Shown one piece after another: positions 27,174-38,896 of a DNA stretch of 64,000 bases. The stretch covers positions 3,244,001 through 3,308,000 of the forward strand of contig JABFRN010000001.1 of assembly GCA_013141175.1 (NCBI GenBank), given 5' to 3'. The notes beneath the pieces are model-generated. The model did not search any database. It was given only the letters and a program-made list of their open reading frames with translations, and was not told the DNA's origin. The stretch comes from Lysobacter sp. GTDB taxonomy: Bacteria > Pseudomonadota > Gammaproteobacteria > Xanthomonadales > Xanthomonadaceae. How positions within the stretch are numbered: position 1 is the first letter of the stretch; every line of letters starts with the position of its first letter. Made by a program: the position numbers and the translations under genes.

Positions 27174-27853
27174 CCGCACTCGGCGACAACGGCCTCGAGC
27201 GCCATCCGCATTTCGTCTCGCTGGAAGGCGGCGAGGGCGCGGGCAAGACCACCGTGCTCAACGCATTGCGCGACGCGCTGCAGCAGGCCGGACACGACGT
27301 GGTGTCCACCCGCGAGCCCGGCGGCACGCCGATGGCCGAACAGATCCGCAACCTGCTGCTGAACGTGCCCGTCGACGGCGTGCAGCACGAACCGCCCGCC
27401 GCCGAAACCGAACTGCTGCTGATGTTCGCCGCGCGCGCGCAGCATGTGCGCGAAACCATCCTGCCGGCGCTCGCGCGCGGCGCGTGGGTGATCAGCGACC
27501 GCTTCACCGATTCCAGCTACGCCTACCAGGGCGGCGGACGCGGGATCGATCCCACCTTCATCGCCGAACTCGAGCACCACGTGGTCGGTATCCAGCCCGG
27601 GCTCACCCTGCTGCTCGATCTGGGCGTGGCGCAAGGTCGCGAGCGCACCCGTGGTCGCGATCTGTATCCAGATCGCATCGAGCGCGAGCGCGACGATTTC
27701 TTCGAGAAAGTGCGCGGCGCGTTCCTCGCCCGCGCGCGCGCCGAACCCGAACGCATGCGTGTGATCGACGCGACCCAATCGGCCGCCGAAGTCGCCGCCG
27801 ACGCGGTCGCGATCCTGCGCATGTTCATCGCGCGCACGGAGTCGTCCGGATGA
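27170..27853 (+). CDS. tmk: Thymidylate kinase
   Basis: A 227-residue kinase converting dTMP to dTDP. The P-loop is LEGGEGAGKTTVLNAL, the DR(Y/F) motif with the lid is DRFTDSSYAYQGGGRGID, and TREPGGTPMAEQIR binds dTMP. Arg-rich lid residues follow P-loop type II bacterial enzymes. The ATG overlaps the mltG stop as ATGA; holB begins 10 bp after the stop. Confidence 0.96.
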   Translation: MTALGDNGLERHPHFVSLEGGEGAGKTTVLNALRDALQQAGHDVVSTREPGGTPMAEQIRNLLLNVPVDGVQHEPPAAETELLLMFAARAQHVRETILPALARGAWVISDRFTDSSYAYQGGGRGIDPTFIAELEHHVVGIQPGLTLLLDLGVAQGRERTRGRDLYPDRIERERDDFFEKVRGAFLARARAEPERMRVIDATQSAAEVAADAVAILRMFIARTESSG

Positions 27854-27863
27854 GCCAGCACAC

Positions 27864-28928
27864 ATGAGTCTGCAACTGCCCGCGTTCGCGCCCTGGCAAC
27901 AGCGCATGTACGCGCAGACCACCGCCGCGCTCGACAGCGGTCGCCTTGGCCATGGCCTGCTGTTGTGCGGCCCTGCGCAGCTCGGCAAGCGCCTGCTGGC
28001 GGAACGGCTGGCCCAGCGCATGCTCTGCACCGCCCGCGACAGCGCAGGCGAACCCTGCGGCCATTGCCGCAGCTGTCAGCTGTTCGAGAACCGCTACCAG
28101 CGCGACCCCGCCGAGCAGCGCCCCGACGGCATGCCGGCGCATCCGTTCGGTCATTCCGGCCATCCGGACCTCACCTGCGTCGGCTACGAGTGGAACGACA
28201 AGGCGCGTCCGCCGCGCCTGCGCACCGAACTGGTGATCGAACAGATCCGGCTGATTTCGGAAAAACTCTCGCTCACCCCGCAATACGGCGGCGCGCAGAT
28301 CGTCATCCTCGATCCCGCGGACGCCATCAACCACGCCGCCTGCAACGCGCTGCTGAAAACCCTCGAAGAACCGCAGCCCGGCCGCTATCTCTGGCTGATC
28401 AGCGCCAACCCCATGCGCTTGCCGGCCACCATCCGCAGCCGCTGCCAGCGGCTGGAGATGCGCCTGCCGCCGCTGGACGAAGCCCAGGCATGGCTGCTGG
28501 CCCAAGGCCATGCCGACGCCATCGCGCGCGAGGCGCTGACCGCCGCACGCGGCCACCCCGGGCTGGCCGACCGCTGGCTGCGCGATGGCGGCCTGGAACT
28601 GCGTCGCGAGATCGCCACCGACCTGCAGGCCATCGGTCGCGGCGACAAGTCGCCGCTCGACACCGCCAAACGCTGGGCCGACGCCGCCGATCTCGACCAG
28701 CGCCTGCGCCACGCCGCCGATCTGGCCCTGTCCGAAGCCGGGCGCTTGACCGATCCGATCAGAATCCGCACCCTCGCAATCTGGTTCGACGCCGCCAACC
28801 GCACCCGCGACCTGCTGCGGACCACGGTCCGCGCCGACCTCGCCCTTGCCGAACTGCTCGCGCAGTGGCGGGGTCCGGGCAAAGCAGCGGGTGGCGGGTC
28901 ACAGCAGTCTTCTGGAGCACGACGATGA
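27864..28928 (+). CDS. holB: DNA polymerase III subunit delta prime
   Basis: A 354-residue clamp-loader subunit. It shows a modified P-loop (LLLCGPAQLGKRLLAERL), four zinc-binding cysteines in the span CTARDSAGEPCGHCRSC, ILDPADAINHAACNALLKTLEEP and SRCQRLEMRLPP with the SRC motif. Delta prime does not itself hydrolyse ATP. It overlaps pilZ by ATGA, the arrangement conserved in xanthomonads and pseudomonads. Confidence 0.94.
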   Translation: MSLQLPAFAPWQQRMYAQTTAALDSGRLGHGLLLCGPAQLGKRLLAERLAQRMLCTARDSAGEPCGHCRSCQLFENRYQRDPAEQRPDGMPAHPFGHSGHPDLTCVGYEWNDKARPPRLRTELVIEQIRLISEKLSLTPQYGGAQIVILDPADAINHAACNALLKTLEEPQPGRYLWLISANPMRLPATIRSRCQRLEMRLPPLDEAQAWLLAQGHADAIAREALTAARGHPGLADRWLRDGGLELRREIATDLQAIGRGDKSPLDTAKRWADAADLDQRLRHAADLALSEAGRLTDPIRIRTLAIWFDAANRTRDLLRTTVRADLALAELLAQWRGPGKAAGGGSQQSSGARR

Positions 28929-29287
28929 ACGTCAAAGCGGCAAGCGGTGCCCGTCAGGGCATCCTCTCCCTCGCGGTGAAGGACAAGCACGCGCTGTTCC
29001 AGGCGTACATGCCCTTCATCAAACAGGGCGGCGTGTTCGTCCCCACCGCCAAGCGTTACTTCATCGGCGACGAAGTCTTCCTGCTGATGACCCTGCCCGA
29101 ATCCACCGAGCGCCTGCCCGTCGCCGGCAAAGTCATCTGGGTCACCCCCGCGGGCGCGCAGGGCAACCGAGTCGCCGGCATCGGCGTGCAGTTCGCTGAA
29201 ACCCCCGAAGGCGAAGCGGTGAAGAACAAGATCGAAGTGCTGCTCGCCGGCATCATGACCTCGGACAAGGCCACGCACACGATGTGA
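28925..29287 (+). CDS. pilZ: Type IV pilus assembly protein PilZ
   Basis: A 120-residue PilZ-domain protein. It begins with GILSLAVKDKHALFQAYMPFIKQGGVFVPT, typical of the founding PilZ group, which lacks the N-terminal RxxxR c-di-GMP motif and binds PilB/FimX instead. The centre VFLLMTLPESTERLPVAGKV and GIGVQFAE end the beta-barrel. The ATG overlaps the holB stop. It is needed for type IV pilus biogenesis in relatives. Confidence 0.95.
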   Translation: MNVKAASGARQGILSLAVKDKHALFQAYMPFIKQGGVFVPTAKRYFIGDEVFLLMTLPESTERLPVAGKVIWVTPAGAQGNRVAGIGVQFAETPEGEAVKNKIEVLLAGIMTSDKATHTM

Positions 29288-29660
29288 GTGCGCGTCGCTG
29301 CGACGCCGCCTTCATGCAGGAGCGGCGGCCGTGATGCCTTGTTCTCGTAGGAGGGGCTTCAGCCCCGAGCGTTTCTCCGCACGCCGGAGACATCCGTGAA
29401 CGTGCCGATGAGAGGCAAAAGCAGCCCCTCATCCGTCGCTGCGCGCCACCTTCTCCCCGCAGGCGGGGAGAAGGAGAGCGAAACGCCGCCCTCTTCGGAA
29501 CCATGCTGCGATGTTCCCCGGGCACTACCGTTCTTCTCCCCGGATCGCCGCACACACCGCTGTTCCCTCTCCCTGCGCATGGCGCGGGGAGAGGGTGGCC
29601 GATGGAATACGGCCTTCGGACCGGGGCTATGATGCTCGGCCCATTGCATCCGGCATCACG
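29288..29660. repeat. Intergenic cluster of palindromic repeats after pilZ
   Basis: This 373-bp stretch has no credible gene. It contains a GGGGCTTCAGCCCC element (about 29352-29369), a CCTTCTCCCCGC/GCGGGGAGAAGG palindrome (29449-29474), a 20-bp sequence also found at 8305-8324 (29494-29513) and a CCCTCTCCCTGCGC/GCGCGGGGAGAGGG palindrome (29565-29595). The hairpins probably also terminate the pilZ transcript. Confidence 0.7.
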
Positions 29661-30284
29661 ATGACGACCAAGCCGCATTCGCCCAGCTGCGACCGCAACC
29701 AGGATCCGATCCTGGCGGTGCTGCGCGAACATTTCGCCGATCGTCGTGAGGTGCTGGAGATCGGCAGCGGCACGGGGCAGCATGCGGTGCATTTCGCGGC
29801 GGCGATGCCGTGGCTGCGCTGGCAGTGCTCGGATCACGAGGACGGGTTGCCCGGCATCCGCCTTTGGCTGGACGAAGCGGGGCTGGCGAACACGCCGCCG
29901 CCGTTCGCGCTGCAGGCGGTGCTGGTGCCGCAACCGGGGCTGGCGCCGCCGGTGTCGTCGCGCTACGACGCGGTGTTCAGCGCCAACACGCTGCACATCA
30001 TGGGGTGGCCGGAAGTGCAGGCGCTGTTCGCGGGCTTGGCGATGGCGCTCGCCGACGATGCGGTGCTGGCGGTCTACGGGCCGTTCAATGCGGGCGGCGA
30101 TTTCACCAGCGAGAGCAACCGCGGGTTCGACGGGTGGTTGAAGGCGCGCGATCCGCGTTCGGGCATCCGCGATGTCGAGGCGGTGCGTGCGTTGGCCGAG
30201 GGCATCGGGCTGCGCCCGATCGCAGACCTTGCGATGCCGGCGAACAATCGGATGCTGGTGTGGCGGCGGGGTGGAGCGGGTTGA
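29661..30284 (+). CDS. DUF938 SAM-dependent methyltransferase
   Basis: A 207-residue class I methyltransferase-like protein of the DUF938 family. The SAM-binding loop is VLEIGSGTGQHAVHFA, followed by WQCSDHEDGLPGIRLW and the distinctive FSANTLHIMGWPEVQALF and YGPFNAGGDFTSESNRGFDGWL segments. The substrate is unknown. ATG 29661 follows CATCACG with no strong binding site. It is flanked by repeats on one side and a secreted protein on the other. Confidence 0.85.
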   Translation: MTTKPHSPSCDRNQDPILAVLREHFADRREVLEIGSGTGQHAVHFAAAMPWLRWQCSDHEDGLPGIRLWLDEAGLANTPPPFALQAVLVPQPGLAPPVSSRYDAVFSANTLHIMGWPEVQALFAGLAMALADDAVLAVYGPFNAGGDFTSESNRGFDGWLKARDPRSGIRDVEAVRALAEGIGLRPIADLAMPANNRMLVWRRGGAG

Positions 30285-30545
30285 GCCCTGCGATCGCGGC
30301 CTCCGCGCAAAGCGGGTGTGCGATGCGGCGGACGCTGCGGTTTCGATCCCGGCACGCGGTTCCGCAGCGGGCGAATGCCTGACATTCCCGGGGCAATTCC
30401 GGGTCGTTTTCGCCGTTTCGGCCTGGAATCAAAGGGATACCACCTGTTTTCCGAGCGTGGCCCATGTCTAGATGGTTTCCGGCGCCGCTGCAGTCGGCGC
30501 CGTTTCCGGAAATCAACAGACTGGTCCAACCAAGGAGTTTTCTCG

Positions 30546-30926
30546 ATGAAACGTATCCTGCTGTCGTTGTTGCTTGCGTTCGGCGTTGTTTCGGCCGCAC
30601 AGGCCGTGCCGCCGTGCTACCCCGGGTCGGTGGTGAATGTCGGCCCCGCCCAGTACCTCAGCCCCACCTATCTCGGCAACTGGTGGGCCACGCACTTTGT
30701 CCCCGCGCCCGGGAACGTCGCCAACCAGCATTACTACGTGGCCTTCCATGCGAGCGACGAGCGCTGCAAGGCGCTCTACGGCCCGTCGGCCTGGGCGCAG
30801 ATCACCGGTCCGTATGCGCTGACGAACACCACGAACGGCACGATCGCGGGCGGCGTCTACTTCCAGTGCAAGAAGTGCTCCAACGTGATGGAGCCGGCGC
30901 CGCACGATCCCGCCGAGGAAATGTAA
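30546..30926 (+). CDS. Small secreted protein of unknown function
   Basis: A 126-residue protein with a clear Sec signal peptide (KRILLSLLLAFGVVSAAQA, cleavage expected after AQA). The mature part is rich in Tyr, Asn and aromatic residues, with cysteines in PPCYPG, DERCKALYG and a CKKC pair, suggesting disulfides. No family is recognised. The start ATG 30546 follows AAGGAG at good spacing, indicating strong translation. A 12-bp stem terminator follows at 30971-31000. Confidence 0.72.
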   Translation: MKRILLSLLLAFGVVSAAQAVPPCYPGSVVNVGPAQYLSPTYLGNWWATHFVPAPGNVANQHYYVAFHASDERCKALYGPSAWAQITGPYALTNTTNGTIAGGVYFQCKKCSNVMEPAPHDPAEEM

Positions 30927-30970
30927 GCGCCGATGCTCCGCAGACGCATGCGGAGCGTGCCAGGCACAGC

Positions 30971-31000
30971 GGACACGGCGGAATCCTCCGCCGTGTCCTT
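30971..31000 (+). terminator. Strong hairpin terminator
   Basis: GGACACGGCGGA (30971-30982), ATCC loop, TCCGCCGTGTCC (30987-30998), TT. It closes the small secreted-protein gene. Confidence 0.7.
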
Positions 31001-31153
31001 GATCCCCGCAGGAGAGTCCTGGGGGTTCCGGTCGCCGGAGACGGCGTGACAGATGCTGCGCAGTCGCAGTCGCAGTCGTGGACAGCAGACCCCGACGCGC
31101 AGGGCGATGGACGCCAGGAACGCCTGCAATCGTTCAAGGAAAAAGGAAACGTC

Positions 31154-32044
31154 ATGAACAACAACCATCCAATCGTCAGACACCCTCGCAAGACCCACCG
31201 TTTCGCCCGACCGGCCGCATGGCTGCTGATGGCCATCGTCGCTTTCGCGGCGATGCCGGCATTCGCGCAGGTGACGTCCTCCGCCATGCGCGAAGATCCG
31301 GCATGCACCGCCAGCGTCACGATTTTCGAAGCCAAGCAGACCAGCGTGAATATCCGGATCGGATTCAAGTGGACGACATTCGGCGCCACCGCAGCGACGG
31401 CGGTGATCCGACTGTTTCCACAGGGCTCTTCGGTGCCGATCTATACCAGCGGCGGCATCTCGGTATCGCCGGTGGCATCTGGCAATCTGTATTTCCTGAT
31501 CACACCACCCGGTCCGTATCCCTCGGGCACCTACAAGGCGCGGGTCACGCTGACCGCCAACTGCGGCGCCAGCAGCCAGTCCGAGGCGTTCTTCCCGTAC
31601 TCGGGTGGCAGCGTCGTGCTGCAGCCGATCGTGCGCTGCGATACGCAGGCCACGGGCAATGGGCAGGTGTGGGGCCAGCAATGCCTCAGCTTCATCCCCA
31701 ACGGCGCGGGCGGCTACACATTGAACAATACCGCTATTACCGATGGCGACCCGAGCGGCCAGAATCTGCAGCATCCGTTCCTGGGCGTGGGCTGCCAGAC
31801 GTTCCGCAACGGCACCATGATCGAACAGTACGAAGTCGAGCACGTGCTGGGTTCGCAGCAGGGCAATATCGTCGAGTACGGCTTTTCCAACGGTGGTTTC
31901 TATCAGACCGGTACGACGCCGCAGGGCAATTACTTCACGCTGCCGACGACCGTGCCCGCCAACGGTGCGACCTACAGCCGCACCTGCCAGCATTGGGCCG
32001 GCTTCAATCTCGTGCAGACGACGGTCACCGCCACGGTGCAGTAA
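31154..32044 (+). CDS. Secreted protein of unknown function
   Basis: A 296-residue protein with a long signal peptide (a basic N-terminus, then WLLMAIVAFAAMPAFAQ). The mature part is beta-rich, with an Ig/fibronectin-like spacing in residues about 50-150 (GTYKARVTLTANCGA) and a second half rich in Gly, Thr and Asn. It has six cysteines and no catalytic motif. No family is recognised. ATG 31154 follows an AAGGAAA site. It is closed by a terminator at 32069-32099. Its location beside another secreted protein and a TonB receptor may be chance. Confidence 0.7.
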   Translation: MNNNHPIVRHPRKTHRFARPAAWLLMAIVAFAAMPAFAQVTSSAMREDPACTASVTIFEAKQTSVNIRIGFKWTTFGATAATAVIRLFPQGSSVPIYTSGGISVSPVASGNLYFLITPPGPYPSGTYKARVTLTANCGASSQSEAFFPYSGGSVVLQPIVRCDTQATGNGQVWGQQCLSFIPNGAGGYTLNNTAITDGDPSGQNLQHPFLGVGCQTFRNGTMIEQYEVEHVLGSQQGNIVEYGFSNGGFYQTGTTPQGNYFTLPTTVPANGATYSRTCQHWAGFNLVQTTVTATVQ

Positions 32045-32068
32045 TGCCGTGATGCGCTGATCGGAACG

Positions 32069-32099
32069 AAGGTCTGTCGCGGACGCGGCAGACCTTTTT
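32069..32099 (+). terminator. Rho-independent terminator
   Basis: AAGGTCTG (32069-32076) pairs with CAGACCTT (32089-32096), extended inward by a wobble pair, followed by a run of Ts to 32099. It ends the 31154-32044 gene. Confidence 0.85.
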
Positions 32100-32194
32100 C
32101 GTGTGGTGGCGATCGCCCTCGTTCTTGTTGCTTGCGTCGAAAGATCGATGGCCATACGCAAAGGCATCGCCCCCACGAATCCAGCAGGATCCCC

Positions 32195-32224
32195 AAAAAA
32201 ACAGGCCCCGACATGCGGGGCCTG
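32195..32224 (-). terminator. Rho-independent terminator of the TonB receptor gene
   Basis: On the minus strand CAGGCCCC (32224-32217) and GGGGCCTG (32209-32202) form an 8-bp stem followed by seven Ts (As at 32195-32201 on the plus strand). Confidence 0.85.
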
Positions 32225-32262
32225 CGATCTTGCCTGATGCGCGGATGCGATGCCCGCAGCCG

Positions 32263-35175
32263 TTACCAGAACTTGTATTCGACCAGCAGCGTGTAGGCAC
32301 GCCCGCGCGGGTCGGCGATGCGCGGTTCCCAACCGGCACCGGCAGCGAAGTCGTTCATGTGCGCGGTGAAGGGCGGGTCCTGGTCGAGCAGGTTCTTGAT
32401 GCCGAAGCCCAGCTTGAGATCCTTGATGCCGGTCCAGGTCACGCTGTAGTTGTAAGTGGTGTAACCCTCGACGCGGGGCTTCCAGCCGGCGGGGATGAAG
32501 CTGCCGTTGGCGACGCTGGCCGGTGGTTCGTCCAGATAGCCGTCACGATGGATCTGGCTGAGGCTGTGCGACCAGTTGCCGCGTGTGTAGCCGAAATTCA
32601 GCGTGTGCTTCCAGGTGATCGGCAGATTGAAATAGCGCACATAGCGGTCGGCCAGGTTCGGCGAATAAGGCAGCGATTCCAGCGCCTTGGTCTTGAACTG
32701 GTCGATGTAGCTGCCGTTGAGGTTCACTCTCCAGTGGCCGCCGGCCAATTCGCCGGTGAGATTGGCGTCCAGTTCCACGCCGCGCATCAGGCTGCCGCCG
32801 GAGTTGATGTAACGGCGATCGATCGATACCACTTCGCCACTGGCGTCGCGGATCCAGTTGCTCTGGAACAGGTCGTAGTACCGGATCAGGACATCGCGCG
32901 GCGCCGAGCGGATGGTGTTCTCGCGTTCGATTTCCCACCAGTCCAGGGCGATGTTGAACTGCCTCATCGGCGAGTACACGAAGCCGATGCTCTTCTGGGT
33001 CGACTCCTCCGGGGTCAGATCGGCCTTGCCGCCGAAGATCTCGACCGGGCGGATGGTTTCGCAGCCGACCACGTTCGGTCTGGCCACGCCGTCGGGACAG
33101 GTCGCCGGGTCGGCCAGATCCTGGCCGGTGTACTGGATTTCGCTGACGCCGTTGAACAGCTGATTGAAGCTGGGGACCTTGAAGCCGGTGCTGTAGGCGC
33201 CGCGGAACAGCAGCGATTCGAACGGCCGGTATTTGAACGACACCTTCGGGTTGGTGGTGCCTCCGAAGCCGCTGTAATGGTCGTAGCGGCCGGCCAGGTT
33301 GAGGTCGAAGTTGCTGAAGACCGGCAACTGGAATTCCACGTAGGCGGCCTTGATGTCGCGGCTGACGTTGCCCAGTGCGTTGGCGTCGTCGAACGGAGCG
33401 TTGAACACGGCACGCCGGTTGGTGCGCTGGTCGCCGTCGAAATGGAATTCCTCGCGACGCAGATCGACGCCGGCCGCCATCGCGATATTGCCGCCGGGCA
33501 GGGAGAGGACGCCCAGCTCACCGGTGATGGAAGCATCCAGCGAAGTCATCACCGATTCGCCGCCGTACAGCGTCACGCCTTGGGCCGAAGCTGCCGCCAA
33601 TGCCGACATGGCTTCCGGCGACTGGCTCTGCCCCGGCGCGAGGAACGGGTTGATCAGGCCGCTGCCCAGGATCTGCCGGAGCGAATCGGTGTAATGGAAA
33701 CCGGTGCCGAGCGTGGACTCCGACTGGCTGCTGGCGCGGGTCAAGCCCACGTCGTAGCTCCAGTCGTCGATCAGGCCGCCGTTGATCACGCCACCGATGC
33801 CGGCGACGAACCGGTAGGACTTGGTGGTGGTTTCGATCTGGCGCGGGCCGCAGGCCATGCAGCGCCAGCGGTAGGCGATCGGCGCACCGTAGTTGAGTTG
33901 CCCGGTGCCGAAATAGGCGGCCAGTTCGTTGTACACCGCGTCGTAGGTGGAGCGGGTCAGCGGATTGAGCGGATACCAGGTGGTCGGCCCCAGCGAAGTG
34001 ACGGCGGTCGACGTGCTGGACGAGAGCTGGTTGGGCTCGAAAGTCTTGCTCACGTCGACCTTGGATGCGGTCAACTCGAGGTACGCCTCATGCGCGGTGC
34101 CGATCCGGTAAGTCGCACGGCCGATGAAATCCACGCTGTCCTGCGGCTGCTGGATGACCGCAGCGCCGCCGTAGTCCCAGGCACAGGCATAGCGCGACGC
34201 CGGGGAGTTCCACAGCCGATAGCCATAAGGCCCCATGTTCGGGCCGGCCGCTTCGCAGCCCGCGGCACCGGGAAGATTGAAGATGTTCACCGCGGTCATG
34301 CGGGTGGTGCCGCCGGCCGGATCCAGCACGCCGTTGCGCAGCAGACTGCTGGCGCCCACGCCGGTGCTGCCCAGGCTGAACACGGTGGCGAACGGCGTGC
34401 CGCGGGTATCCGGCGACAGGCCGCGTTCGGCCTGGAAACCGTCGGAGAAGTCGCGATCATGGCCGCGCAGGATGGTGTTGCGCTTGACGTTGAGCGTGCC
34501 GAACGCATTCCAGCCGTCGCTGTCCAGGTCGCCAGTGCCGAACAGCAGACTGCTGACGTAAGTGTTGGCGCCGCCGGCTTCGGTGACATCCACAAATGCC
34601 GATGCCTGCGCGCCCTGGTAATCGCGCTTGGTGATGAAGTTGATCACGCCGCCGATGGCGTCGGTACCGTAGATAGCGGAGGCGCCGTCGCGCAGCACCT
34701 CGACCCGGTCGATGGCGGCGAACGGGATCGAGTTCAGATCGACTGCGCGCCCCTTCAGGCCATGGGTCGCCACGCGCCTGCCGTTGAGCAGCACCAGCGT
34801 GGCGTCCGCGCCCTGGCCGCGGAGGTTGGCGCCGGAAACGCCGTTGTTGCCGCGCTGCTCTTCGTGGACGATGCCGGCGTTGCTGGCCAGATTGTCCGAA
34901 CTGTTGCCGGAAATATTCAGTGTCATCAGCAGCTGTTCTGCCGAGGTGATGCCGAGCTGGTCGATCTGGTCCTTGCTGAAGGTCGTGATCGGCAAGGCCT
35001 CTTCGACCTGGGCGCGTTTGATGCGCGTGCCGGTGACCGCGATCCGGTCCAGGGTCTCGACACCGCCGGAGGTCTCATTGGCGGCGGGAGCGTCCTGCGC
35101 AGCGGCCGGCAGCGCCATGGCTGCCAACAGGGCGATACAAAGACGATTGGCGCTTGGCTTCACGCGTGCTGGCAT
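32263..35175 (-). CDS. TonB-dependent outer-membrane receptor
   Basis: A 970-residue receptor with a signal peptide (ALLAAMALPAAAQ). The TonB box region is ETLDRIAVTGTRIKR, followed by a plug domain (ISGNSSDNLASN, LRGQGADATLVLLNGRRV, RVEVLRDGASAIYGTDAIGGVINFIT) and a beta-barrel ending YTLLVEYKFW with the terminal aromatic residue read by the BAM machinery. This is the LNGRR/GTDAIGGVIN type common in xanthomonads for carbohydrates or oligopeptides rather than siderophores; the substrate is unknown. No transporter or regulator is adjacent on the same strand. Confidence 0.93.
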   Translation of the reverse strand: MPARVKPSANRLCIALLAAMALPAAAQDAPAANETSGGVETLDRIAVTGTRIKRAQVEEALPITTFSKDQIDQLGITSAEQLLMTLNISGNSSDNLASNAGIVHEEQRGNNGVSGANLRGQGADATLVLLNGRRVATHGLKGRAVDLNSIPFAAIDRVEVLRDGASAIYGTDAIGGVINFITKRDYQGAQASAFVDVTEAGGANTYVSSLLFGTGDLDSDGWNAFGTLNVKRNTILRGHDRDFSDGFQAERGLSPDTRGTPFATVFSLGSTGVGASSLLRNGVLDPAGGTTRMTAVNIFNLPGAAGCEAAGPNMGPYGYRLWNSPASRYACAWDYGGAAVIQQPQDSVDFIGRATYRIGTAHEAYLELTASKVDVSKTFEPNQLSSSTSTAVTSLGPTTWYPLNPLTRSTYDAVYNELAAYFGTGQLNYGAPIAYRWRCMACGPRQIETTTKSYRFVAGIGGVINGGLIDDWSYDVGLTRASSQSESTLGTGFHYTDSLRQILGSGLINPFLAPGQSQSPEAMSALAAASAQGVTLYGGESVMTSLDASITGELGVLSLPGGNIAMAAGVDLRREEFHFDGDQRTNRRAVFNAPFDDANALGNVSRDIKAAYVEFQLPVFSNFDLNLAGRYDHYSGFGGTTNPKVSFKYRPFESLLFRGAYSTGFKVPSFNQLFNGVSEIQYTGQDLADPATCPDGVARPNVVGCETIRPVEIFGGKADLTPEESTQKSIGFVYSPMRQFNIALDWWEIERENTIRSAPRDVLIRYYDLFQSNWIRDASGEVVSIDRRYINSGGSLMRGVELDANLTGELAGGHWRVNLNGSYIDQFKTKALESLPYSPNLADRYVRYFNLPITWKHTLNFGYTRGNWSHSLSQIHRDGYLDEPPASVANGSFIPAGWKPRVEGYTTYNYSVTWTGIKDLKLGFGIKNLLDQDPPFTAHMNDFAAGAGWEPRIADPRGRAYTLLVEYKFW

Positions 35176-35636
35176 GCTGTGGTCCCTCCCCGGGAGTCTG
35201 TGATGTGGGTCAGCGACCCTGGCCGGCAGGTGCCGGACACGCCGCGCCCGTCCCCCGGGCCGATGTGTAAGCTCGCTGTCACGTAATCTAGTCTTTTCCG
35301 GCCGCGCAGGGAAATCCGGGGGATCGGCGCCCTTGGATGCCCCGGTTCTCTTCGCACGCCCAGGACGACAGCGTCCAGTCCAGTCCCGCCGAAGACCGCC
35401 CCGCCCGGAACCGCTCTGTTCCAGACAGATCGCGCCAGACAGCTTCGTCGCCCCCGCGGACGCGGGGACCCAGCGACTTTTGAAGCTGTCCGCTCAACGC
35501 GAAAGGCGCCGGGTTCCCGCGTTCGCGGGAATGACCAGCAGATCAACGATTCCCGTCAGTCGATCGGGCCGCCCGATTCATCGAAGAAGAACAAGGCATC
35601 TGGCGGTGCCTCCGCACTCGGTTGCACCGCCATCGC
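35176..35636. other. Intergenic region with two palindromic repeats
   Basis: No credible gene in 461 bp. The right part carries two related palindromes in opposite orientation, CCCCGCGGACGCGGGG in 35446-35480 and TCCCGCGTTCGCGGGA in 35508-35538. The element CCCGCGTTCGCGGGAATGAC is a widely dispersed type in xanthomonads and beta/gammaproteobacteria. The left part must hold the TonB receptor promoter; no clear -35/-10 pair was found. An ORF here on the minus strand is just the repeat translated. Confidence 0.6.
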
Positions 35637-38528
<2,892 letters not shown>

Positions 38529-38576
38529 GGGCGGGCATCGTCTGGCGCGGCTGAAGCCGCGGGGAAGTCCGCCCAT

Positions 38577-38770
38577 CTGTCCTTTTGCCTGAGAGTTTGA
38601 ACGCATGGGGACGAGGAACCCCGCGTTTTGCCCCTTCGGCGCCGACGCTGCCGTTGCCGGCGGTCGATCTCTCCAGAGTCTGTATGCATGGCGGTATCAG
38701 GCCTGAGCGATTCCGGGCGAATTGCGCCTTCGGCAGCGGTCCAGATGGTCATGGCCCGCTTCTCCCACCG
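38577..38770 (-). promoter_or_regulatory. Tandem glycine riboswitch upstream of gcvP
   Basis: Read on the minus strand, aptamer 1 begins GGGAGAAGC near 38768 and contains GCCGAAGGCGCAA and TCGCTCAGG. Aptamer 2 has CTCTGGAGAGATCG, GCGCCGAAGGGGCAA and AACTCTCAGGCAAAAGGACAG ending near 38577. These are the conserved cores of cooperative glycine riboswitches, which normally turn gcv genes on. A -10 sequence TATACT (38785-38780) sits just upstream, so transcription would begin at the first aptamer. ATGGGCGG after the aptamer can pair with CCGCCCAT at the gcvP start, a possible translational switch. Confidence 0.93.
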
Positions 38771-38896
38771 TGCCGGCGGAGTATACCCGGCGCGTCCGGA
38801 CCTGCGCCACGACACCGCCGGACAGGACACTGGGTTCCGGCATGCGCATCGCCCGGCCGCGTAACATGCGGGGCTGTTCCGCCTGCCGCCGATGCG

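Noticed and set aside
29253-29996. Minus-strand ORF across the repeats after pilZ
   Set aside because: Its sequence is made of translated repeats and the antisense of the methyltransferase gene.
32101-35286. 1061-codon plus-strand ORF antisense to the TonB receptor
   Set aside because: Spans two terminators and the receptor gene; composition is that of a shadow frame.
35160-35546. 128-codon minus-strand ORF upstream of the TonB receptor
   Set aside because: Begins SFPRTREPG and contains SPRPRGRR, which is the translated palindromic repeat; overlaps the receptor start.
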